Shown here piece by piece: positions 58,130 to 64,000 of a stretch of 64,000 nucleotides of DNA; within the stretch, counting starts at the first letter, position 1, and each line of letters begins with the position of its first letter. The stretch covers positions 94,067-158,066 of the forward strand of contig NZ_BMRO01000009.1 of the NCBI RefSeq assembly GCF_014648675.1, given 5' to 3'. The notes beneath the pieces are model-generated. The model had not been told where the DNA came from. It was given only the letters and a program-made list of their open reading frames with translations, and made no database searches. This stretch comes from Actinomadura livida. GTDB lineage: Bacteria; Actinomycetota; Actinomycetes; Streptosporangiales; Streptosporangiaceae. The translations under genes were made by a program, and so were the position numbers.

Positions 58130-58561
58130 CTAATCGCGGGCGGCCTGCTCCCTCGCCTCCCCGAAGAAGTCGAACAGCGCCGTGTCATCCCGAAGCAGGC
58201 GCATAGGTCGCGCTGCGAACGAGACGTTCCAGAAGGGGCCGCGCCGCGACTCCCACGGACCGGCATATGCATACGACTCGTCAATGTGAGCGTCGCCCAG
58301 CGAGACCCCGTAGTTGACTTTGTCGAGGCTGATGCTCACGTCGAAGTGCTCCGGCCACAGTACCGGCGTGCTCTCGGGCGCGAATCTGGTCAACCCCATC
58401 TGCCCACGCCAGAAGATCTCCGCGATGTTCTGTGCGGCCTCCGCGTCCACACCGAGCGTCTCATCAAGGGAAACGCCACTGCCATCTGCATAAGCGTTCT
58501 CCGGAGCTCCCGCATCGAGCCCGACCGCCGCAGCGAGCTCCCGACAGCTGGCCCCGTTCAT
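58130..58561 (-). pseudogene. C-terminal part of a conserved actinomycete protein, separated from its 5' end
   Basis: 143 codons: CRELAAAVGLDAGAPENAYA, TPVLWPEHFDVSISLDKVNY, GVSLGDAHIDESYAYAGPWE and FWNVSFAARPMR. As I recall it, the intact family is about 190-200 residues and begins with a (D/E)LAAARRSLHGVAELVLAGPQYRR-like segment (quoted in part). That segment is found on the same strand at 59711-59816, across the TnpB element. About 40 middle residues are missing. The ATG at 58561 may still allow expression of the fragment. Function of the family is unknown. Confidence 0.6.
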
Positions 58562-58577
58562 CCGATACCTACAGCGT

Positions 58578-58612
58578 GGAGATCCCGTCCTTGAGGGCGG
58601 GGAGGAAACGCG
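58578..58612 (+). mobile_element. Hairpin end sequence of an IS200/IS605-type element
   Basis: GTGGAGATCCCGTCC-TTGA-GGGCGGGGAGGAA contains a 7-bp hairpin (58584-58601). The sequence type is the one usually seen at an end of IS605/IS1341 TnpB elements. It starts about 17 bp from the last base of the broken gene. Confidence 0.55.
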
Positions 58613-58671
58613 GCTCGGTGCGGGACGGTTACTCTCCGGGGTTTGTCGGTGGCGGTCGGTATGGTGCGGGC

Positions 58672-59705
58672 GTGTCCCGGTACCGGTTGTATCCGACCCC
58701 CGCCCAGGAGGCGGGGCTGCTGGTGCATTGCGCGCATGCCCGGTTCGTGTGGAACCTGGCTGTGGAGCAGCACGGGTGGTGGACGCCGCGCCGGGGCCCG
58801 GCGCCGGGGTATGTGGCCCAGGCCCGCCAGTTGACCGAGGCCCGCGCCGCGAACCGTTGGCTGGCGGACGGGTCGCAGACGGTGCAGCAGCAGGCGCTGC
58901 GGGATTTCGCGCAGGCGATGGCGAACTTCTTCGCGGGTACGCACCGCCGCCCCACCTGGCGCAAGGCCGGGCGGCATGAGGGGTTCCGGATCGTGGGGGC
59001 CCGTGGACGGGGGTGGGAGGTGCGGCGGTTGAACCGCCGCACCGGCCAGGTGCGGGTCCCGAAGGTGGGCTGGGTGCGGTTCCGCTGGTCGCGGCCCGTC
59101 CCGCCCGGGGTGAAATCGTTCCGGGTGACCCGCGATCGCGCCGGCCGATGGCATGTGGCGTTCGCCGCGATCCCCACCCCGGTCCCCGCTCCCGGCAACG
59201 GTGCGGCGGTCGGGGTCGACCGCGGGGTGGCGGTGTCGGCCGCCCTGTCGACCGGCGAGACCTGCACAGTGCCGGGCCTGACGGCGGGTGAGGCCGAGCG
59301 GTTGAACCGGCTGCTGCGGCGCCTGGCCCGTGCGAAGCCGGGGTCGAACCGCCGCGCCCGGGTCAAGGCCGCCATCGCCCGGCTCCGCGCCCGCGAGGCC
59401 GACCGCCGCACAGATTGGGTGGAGAAGACCTCGACCGCTCTGGCGCGCCGCTTCGACGTCATCGCCGTCGAGGACCTCGATGTGGCCGCCATGACCCGCT
59501 CGGCGCGCGGCACCCTGGACGCCCCGGGCGTGAACGTCGCGGCCAAGGCCGCGCTCAACCGGGGCATCCTCGCCAACGGCTGGGGACGACTCGCCGCCCG
59601 GCTGGAACGCAAGGCCCCCGGACGGGTCGTCAAGGTCGACTCCGCGTACACCTCGCAGACCTGCAACCCCTGCGGGCACCGCGCACCGGACAACCGCGAG
59701 AGCTG
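58672..59705 (+). pseudogene. tnpB: TnpB (IS200/IS605 OrfB) RNA-guided nuclease, 3'-truncated
   Basis: About 345 codons of TnpB. The N-terminal region (YRLYPTPAQEAGLLVHCAHA, RFVWNLAVEQHG) and linker are intact. RuvC-I has the Asp in VGVDRGVAVSAAL, and RuvC-II has the Glu in VIAVEDLDVAAMTRSA. The zinc finger begins (SQTCNPCGHRAPDNRES), then homology stops: the second CxxC and the last RuvC Asp are lost and replaced by read-through into the antisense of the host gene. The product should be catalytically dead. No TnpA is present. Confidence 0.85.
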
Positions 59706-59710
59706 TGAGG

Positions 59711-59816
59711 ATGATCTCGTGCTGCCCCGCCTGTACTGCGGTCCGGCGAGCACGAGCTCCGCCACTCCATGCAGCGAACGCCTGGTCGCGGCCAGAGTTT
59801 CCCGGTCGACGCTCAT
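59711..59816 (-). pseudogene. N-terminal fragment of the gene broken by TnpB
   Basis: ATG at 59816 with G-rich upstream sequence encodes MSVDRETLAATRRSLHGVAE, then LVLAGPQYRRGSTR, and then the frame runs antisense into tnpB. The segment matches the N terminus of the same family as the fragment at 58130-58561. Order and strand agree with one original gene split by the element. Confidence 0.6.
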
Positions 59817-59840
59817 AACCCACCCCTTGCTCGGACCCCA

Positions 59841-60119
59841 TCACCGGCCGTCGGGGGTGCCGCCTCGGGGTGCGTATTCCTCTGCGAGCCTGCGGTCGTT
59901 CTCGGCCCACTTGAGATGACGCCTCGCCGACTGCCGATGCAACTCGGCCTCCTCCGGATGGGCGTCGGCCATCCGCTCCAGCAGCCGCGCGGCCCGCTCA
60001 TGCGCCCGCGCCGACGACACCATCGTCTGCCGTGCGTAGTCACCGGCGCCGCGCTCGGCGGGAACCGGAACGCCGCCTGCACCCTCTTCACCGTCCCGCC
60101 AGGTCTCGCGCGCCTTCAC
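59841..60119 (-). CDS. Hypothetical helical protein
   Basis: A 92-residue predicted all-helical protein (SSARAHERAARLLERMADAH, EEAELHRQSARRHLKWAEND, RRLAEEYA). The composition resembles small actinomycete helical proteins of unknown role. GTG at 60119 was taken because upstream codons are low-complexity, but no ribosome site is visible. It lies 24 bp before the broken gene on the same strand. Confidence 0.45.
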   Translation of the reverse strand: MKARETWRDGEEGAGGVPVPAERGAGDYARQTMVSSARAHERAARLLERMADAHPEEAELHRQSARRHLKWAENDRRLAEEYAPRGGTPDGR

Positions 60120-60364
60120 GAAAGCCGCACGATCATCGCCGCACCCACCAACCGAGCCCGTAGCCCTCCAAACACACCCGCTTACGTACCCCGCGCACCC
60201 CCCATTCAGCCTCCCACCACCCCGACGTCCAGCCACCCCCCCGGCGACGACCACGGAGGAGCAATATCTCCTTCTGGACAGGGCCTCGTGGGCAGTTGGT
60301 GGGCGCCGCGCTGCCTGATGGGGCCTCGCTTGGGCCCTTCGGCTTTGGGTGTGGTCTGGGTGGG

Positions 60365-61633
60365 TCAGTGTTGGGCCAGGTAGAAGTCGGTGCCTTGGTC
60401 GTCGGTGCATTGTGCGGTGATGCCGTAGGGCTGGCGGGCGGGCTCTGTTGCCGTGCCGCCGGCCTCGCGGACGCGGGAGACGGCGGACTGGATGTCGTCG
60501 ACCGCGTACACCGGGACCACGACGGGACGTTCGGTGCCGCCGTGCATGCCGGTCATCGGCTGTATCTCGGTGCCGCCGAGTTGGACGCTCCAGCCGCCGG
60601 GGGTGTGACCCGGGGTGAACTCCCAGCCCAGGACGGTGCTGTAGAAGGAATGCGCGCGGGCGATGTCGGGGACGCCGATCGTGAGGTAGGAGATCTCGCC
60701 GTGCTGCGGAGTGAGCCCGGCCCTTTGCGCGAGCTGGCGTTCAACGGGGCTGGGCGGCTGGTAGATGGAGAATTCCATGCCCTGGTCGTCCGTGCACATG
60801 GCGGACAGGCCGTAGGGCTCTTCGGTCGGTTCTTCGGCGCGACCGCCCGCGTCGCGGATCCGCCGGAGCGTCTCGTGGATGTCCTCGACGGCGAAGGCCA
60901 GATAGGCGGTGCGGTGCTCCTGCCCGCCGAACATGCCGATGTGCTGCTCGGGCAGGCCCTCGACCTGGCGGGCGGACGGGTCGCTTCCGGGGACCGCGTC
61001 CCATCCCAGGACGGTGCCGTAGAACGCGGCGGCACGTTCGACGTCGGGGACCCAGATCGAGGTGTATCCGACGTCGCCGTGGCGCAGGCGGGACGGGGCG
61101 GGCGCGGGCGGTGTCGTGATCATCCAGCGGTGACCGAACGGGTCGGTGACGACGCCGTTGCGGCCGTACGGGTAGTCCGCCACGGGCCGGTCGGGGCTGG
61201 CGCCGAGTTCGACGGCGCGGGAGAAGACCACGTCGACGTCGGGGACCTTCAGGTAGAGCGATTGGCTCGGGCCGCCGCGCGCCTTGGGGCCGAGCAGGCC
61301 GAGCTCGGGCCACTCGTCGGCGAGCATCATGATGGAGTCGCCGAGCGCCAGTTCCGCGTGGCCGACGCGTCCGTCCTCCATGATGATGGGCTCGCCGCGG
61401 AGCTCCGCACCGAACGCGTCCGCGTACCAGCGCAGGGCGTGCTCTCCGTTGTCGACGCAGAGGTACGGCGTGAGCGTACGCACCTGCGCGGGTGTCTCCT
61501 GGGTGGTGGTCATGGCGTCTCCCGTGAGTTGCAGAAGTGCGCGCCGCAGGCGTTCACGCAGCCGCGCCGCGAAGATGGGATCGGGATCGACAGGGACGAT
61601 CGGGGCGCGGAGAGCCTCCAGCGGATCAGTCAT
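60365..61633 (-). CDS. Three-domain VOC (glyoxalase/bleomycin-resistance fold) protein with ECF-associated N terminus
   Basis: A 422-residue protein. The N terminus (1-40; DPLEALRAPIVPVDPDPIFA, ARLRERLRRALL) is the type coupled to ECF sigma genes. Three VOC domains follow: 50-170 (LTPYLCVDNGEHALRWYADA), 185-295 (TSIWVPDVERAAAFYGTVLG) and 305-420 (LTIGVPDIARAHSFYSTVLG). Domains 2 and 3 are close repeats, sharing YGL/ITAxCTDDQG. It overlaps the sigma gene by 8 bp. It is likely an enzyme or binding protein under that sigma; the substrate is unknown. Confidence 0.85.
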   Translation of the reverse strand: MTDPLEALRAPIVPVDPDPIFAARLRERLRRALLQLTGDAMTTTQETPAQVRTLTPYLCVDNGEHALRWYADAFGAELRGEPIIMEDGRVGHAELALGDSIMMLADEWPELGLLGPKARGGPSQSLYLKVPDVDVVFSRAVELGASPDRPVADYPYGRNGVVTDPFGHRWMITTPPAPAPSRLRHGDVGYTSIWVPDVERAAAFYGTVLGWDAVPGSDPSARQVEGLPEQHIGMFGGQEHRTAYLAFAVEDIHETLRRIRDAGGRAEEPTEEPYGLSAMCTDDQGMEFSIYQPPSPVERQLAQRAGLTPQHGEISYLTIGVPDIARAHSFYSTVLGWEFTPGHTPGGWSVQLGGTEIQPMTGMHGGTERPVVVPVYAVDDIQSAVSRVREAGGTATEPARQPYGITAQCTDDQGTDFYLAQH

Positions 61634-62201
61634 CGTGGCCCTCCTTTGCCTCCGCCGTGCCCGGGGAGCCGTTCCCCGGTGAGAAGTGATCGTTGTAGGC
61701 GTTCCGGAAGGCGGCTCTGGCCCGGACCAGCAACGCTTCTGTGGCCTGGCGAGTGCGCCCGAGATGTTCGGCGACCTGGGGGACGGGCAGCCCGTCGAGG
61801 TAGCGGAGCGTCAGGGCGGCCCGGTGGTGGGCGCCCAGGGTGGCGAGGACCTCGCGGGCGAGAAGCGCGTCCAGGCGTTCGTCCGCGGGATCTTCGGTGA
61901 CGTCCTGGGCGGCCCCGTCCAGGACCTGGAGGCCGCGTTCCTCGCGGGCCGCCTTCCGCCAGTGATCGGCGAGTTTGTGGCGGGCCACCCCGATGAGCCA
62001 GGCGACCGACAGCTTCGGGGGCGGCTGTTTGCGCACCGCCTCCACTGCGGCCAGGAAGGTCTCGGCCGCGAGGTCCTCGGCCAGGCCGCGCCGGCCGCAC
62101 CGGGACAGCAGGTAGCCGTAGACCTCCGGGAGCGCCGCGTCATAGAGATCGAGCAGCGCCGCCCCGGGGTCGGGCTGGAGTAGTCGTCCCGGGTGGTTCA
62201 T
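61626..62201 (-). CDS. ECF-family RNA polymerase sigma factor
   Basis: A 191-residue sigma factor. Region 2 has ALPEVYGYLLSRCGRRGLAE and LAAETFLAAVEAVRKQP, with WLIGVARHKLADHWRKAARE. Region 4 has EVLATLGAHHRAALTLRYLD and VPQVAEHLGRTRQATEALLVRA (quoted in part). The stop overlaps the VOC gene start, so the pair is translationally coupled. No anti-sigma gene with a zinc motif is adjacent. Confidence 0.9.
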   Translation of the reverse strand: MNHPGRLLQPDPGAALLDLYDAALPEVYGYLLSRCGRRGLAEDLAAETFLAAVEAVRKQPPPKLSVAWLIGVARHKLADHWRKAAREERGLQVLDGAAQDVTEDPADERLDALLAREVLATLGAHHRAALTLRYLDGLPVPQVAEHLGRTRQATEALLVRARAAFRNAYNDHFSPGNGSPGTAEAKEGHDD

Positions 62202-62380
62202 ACCCCTCCATCGTTCGGCGGGCCGCTTCTCCGACGGGTGGGCACCGGAAAATTCAAAAAGTTGCCGATGATCTTCCGGTGGCGGGATTCCCGCTGGTCA
62301 GGGCGCGCTGGCTGGCTTCTGGCGAATCAAGGGGGGTCCCTCATGATCACAGCCTGATGCCCGATCATGGAGTCGTGGTG

Positions 62381-63121
62381 ATGCCCGAATCTCTCACCCT
62401 GTACACCGCCGACGACGTACGGATCGACGCAGGTCATTTGAGGGGCGGCGGCGATCTGTGCTTCGTCCTGGCGCACGGCTTCACGTGCTCGTGGCGGCAG
62501 CCCGCGCTCCGCCGGATCGCCGGTGTCCTCAACCGGCAAGGCGGGGTCATCGGGCTGGATTTCCGCGGACACGGCAGGTCCGGCGGCCGCTCCACCGTCG
62601 GCGACCGTGAGGTGCTCGACATCGACGCGGCGGTGGCCGCGGCGCGCCGCAGAGGATACGAGCGGATCGTCGTGACGGGGTTCTCCATGGGCGGTGCCAT
62701 CGCCATCAGGCACGCGGCCCTGCAGGGCGGAGTCGACGCAGTGGTTTCGGTAAGTGCGCCTGCTCGCTGGTACTACCGGGACACTGTTCCGATGCAGCGG
62801 GTCCACTGGGCGATCGAACGGCGGGCGGGCCGACTGGCCGTCAGGTTGGCCCGCGGCACGCGGATCGCCCGCAACGGGTGGGACCCCGTGCCGGAAGCCC
62901 CGCATGAGGTCGTCGGACGGATCGCTCCGGTGCCGCTCCTCATCGTCCATGGGGACGCGGATGCGTTCTTCCCCCTTGAACACGGTCGGCAGTTGTACGA
63001 AGCCGCGCATGACCCGCGCGAACTATGGGTGGAACAGGCGTTCGGGCATGCGGAAGTGGCCGCGACACCGGATCTGATCAAGCGCATCGGCGACTGGGCG
63101 ACTGTCGCCGTCGGCAGGTGA
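62381..63121 (+). CDS. Alpha/beta hydrolase
   Basis: A 246-residue alpha/beta-hydrolase. Oxyanion region VLAHGFTCSWRQ, nucleophile elbow VTGFSMGGAIAIRHA (Ser), acid loop VHGDADAFFP (Asp), and catalytic His in QAFGHAEVAA are all present. The start at 62381 has GGAG eight bases upstream; the in-frame ATG at 62357 is an alternative. Probably an esterase or lipase-like enzyme; the substrate is unknown. It is divergent from the ECF sigma gene. Confidence 0.85.
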   Translation: MPESLTLYTADDVRIDAGHLRGGGDLCFVLAHGFTCSWRQPALRRIAGVLNRQGGVIGLDFRGHGRSGGRSTVGDREVLDIDAAVAAARRRGYERIVVTGFSMGGAIAIRHAALQGGVDAVVSVSAPARWYYRDTVPMQRVHWAIERRAGRLAVRLARGTRIARNGWDPVPEAPHEVVGRIAPVPLLIVHGDADAFFPLEHGRQLYEAAHDPRELWVEQAFGHAEVAATPDLIKRIGDWATVAVGR

Positions 63122-63312
63122 AGGGGTCGGCTGGCGCACCTCGCCTCGTCCGGTCAACTTGACATGCATGGGGACGAGCTGGCGGGATCGCGCTTTCGCG
63201 GCCGCTCGCGGCTCGTTTGTCGGTTGGTGCTCTGACTTGCGGTTATGCAGAGTTATCCACATTGTCGCGACCGCATTACCGGCCGTTGTCCGACCGGCCA
63301 TCATCGGTGTCC

Positions 63313-63786
63313 ATGGACGGATTCAGCCTCTCCTGGAAGCGAACGGCCGCCGGTTCGATCGTCCCTGTCGGGACCGGCGTGGACCGCATCCCCGTGAAGG
63401 AAGCCCCCCTCGCGGCACGAGCCGCCGCACTCAGCAGCCTCTTACCGGAGGACGTCGTGATGGTTCGCCGGACCGCGGCATGGATCTGGGGACTCGATGT
63501 ACTACCGCCGGGAGTGGACGAGGCCGACTGGGAGATCGAACTGGTCATGGCGGCCGGACCCGGCAACCCGTCCGAGACGCCCGCTTCCGCGGGCACGATC
63601 GAAACGGCGCCGATCACATCCGAGTCGTCCGGGACGGCATCCGGCGCGTCGTCGGACTTCTTACGCCGTCCGGCGCCCTACCTGGAGGCTTTGCTCACCG
63701 CGATGCTTCAACGAGGCTGGACGCCGGATGACGCGGCCATGGAACGACTGGCTCTCCACCTGGCTCGACTCGCCCGTCGGCGGTGA
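63313..63786 (+). CDS. Hypothetical protein with AbiEi-like segment
   Basis: A 157-residue protein. The segment AAALSSLLPEDVVMVRRTAA, then WIWGLDVLPPG, resembles the antitoxin AbiEi/DUF559-type helix-strand unit (HRTAAWLWG...LPPG) in actinomycetes. The rest is a Thr/Ser/Pro-rich linker (about 90-120) and a C-terminal helix. No toxin partner gene is visible inside the window. GTG at 63307 is an alternative start. The assignment is weak. Confidence 0.5.
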   Translation: MDGFSLSWKRTAAGSIVPVGTGVDRIPVKEAPLAARAAALSSLLPEDVVMVRRTAAWIWGLDVLPPGVDEADWEIELVMAAGPGNPSETPASAGTIETAPITSESSGTASGASSDFLRRPAPYLEALLTAMLQRGWTPDDAAMERLALHLARLARRR

Positions 63787-63794
63787 CGGGCGTC

Positions 63795-64000
63795 CTAACG
63801 GTCTTCGAGCAGCTTCACCAGGCGTTTCGGAGCGATGAGACGATAGCTGTCCTCGACGAGCTCGGCCATCTCGTCCCAGTCATGGTCGACGTCGAGGCGA
63901 GCACCGACCCATCCTTTGCTTCCCACGTACTTCGGGACGAAGAAGCGCTCAGGGGCCTCCGCCACCAGTGCCTCCTGTACGCCGGGGCCGGCCTTGAAGG
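63795..64000 (-). CDS. MmcQ/YjbR-family protein, C-terminal part (runs off the window)
   Basis: The last 68 codons, reading GPGVQEALVAEAPERFFVPK, YVGSKGWVGARLDVDHDWDE and SYRLIAPKRLVKLL up to TAG. This is the typical end of the MmcQ/YjbR double-wing DNA-binding-like family. The 5' part lies beyond the window. Confidence 0.82.
   Translation of the reverse strand, partial: FKAGPGVQEALVAEAPERFFVPKYVGSKGWVGARLDVDHDWDEMAELVEDSYRLIAPKRLVKLLEDR

Overview
The window is very GC-rich and reads as chromosomal DNA of a mycelial actinomycete. Pointers are an actinobacterial QcrB, F420-type LLM oxidoreductase, DUF397/XRE-DUF5753/HATPase regulatory genes, DUF5999, two Methyltransf_19 (DUF574) proteins, many GTG/TTG starts and ATGA-type coupled stops and starts. 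The mix fits Actinomadura or another Streptosporangiales genus; this is an impression, not a proof.

Layout. 1-3.0 kb: start of qcrB, a PrsW-type membrane protease with a coupled membrane-anchored partner, and a pentapeptide-repeat protein. 3.0-6.4 kb: a PrmC-related methyltransferase, a 44-residue peptide, tRNA-Gly(UCC) and tRNA-Val(UAC), then kdgD with a LysR regulator. The gene translationally coupled to kdgD is cut off next to the 3' end of tRNA-Val. 6.4-12.4 kb: acyl-CoA dehydrogenase, a two-component system with a divergent Asp-rich PepSY protein, a Methyltransf_19 protein, and an ArsR-SRPBCC fusion with a strong promoter/operator. 12.4-18 kb: three small genes (two share an unrecognised core motif), a second Methyltransf_19 protein, DedA, and a NarL-type sensor/regulator pair. 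18-25.4 kb: formaldehyde dehydrogenase, a GntR/lipocalin-like/GMC-oxidase operon with a perfect 29-bp palindrome, YbaK, an FAD oxidase and MarR. 25.5-33.4 kb: DoxX, OtsA with a Crp-type site upstream, a HATPase/DUF397 pair, an acyl-CoA ligase, an MFS exporter and an O-methyltransferase.

33.4-40.8 kb is an accessory regulatory island. It holds a nucleotidyl-cyclase-like gene, three XRE-DUF5753 regulators, an MBL-fold protein, a HATPase and a DUF397 protein with an internal duplication. It also has two gene relics: a 5' cyclase fragment and a 3' MBL fragment, each beside an intact paralogue. Local segmental duplication followed by decay explains both.

40.8-51.6 kb: FkbM methyltransferase, an ECF sigma factor coupled to a membrane-anchored propeller-like protein, then a leucine-catabolism operon (acyl-CoA dehydrogenase, HMG-CoA lyase, biotin-dependent carboxylase alpha and beta) with a divergent TetR regulator and two palindromic sites, followed by an acyl-CoA ligase. 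51.7-57 kb: a coiled-coil protein with a Cys cluster, then a cobamide salvage operon (btuF-btuC-btuD-cbiZ) behind a cobalamin riboswitch. 57-64 kb: an LLM oxidoreductase, a gene split by a truncated TnpB element, an ECF sigma/triple-VOC pair, an alpha/beta hydrolase, an AbiEi-like protein and the end of an MmcQ/YjbR gene.

No CRISPR array, prophage, biosynthetic megasynthase or rRNA was seen. All family names come from reading translations, not from searches.
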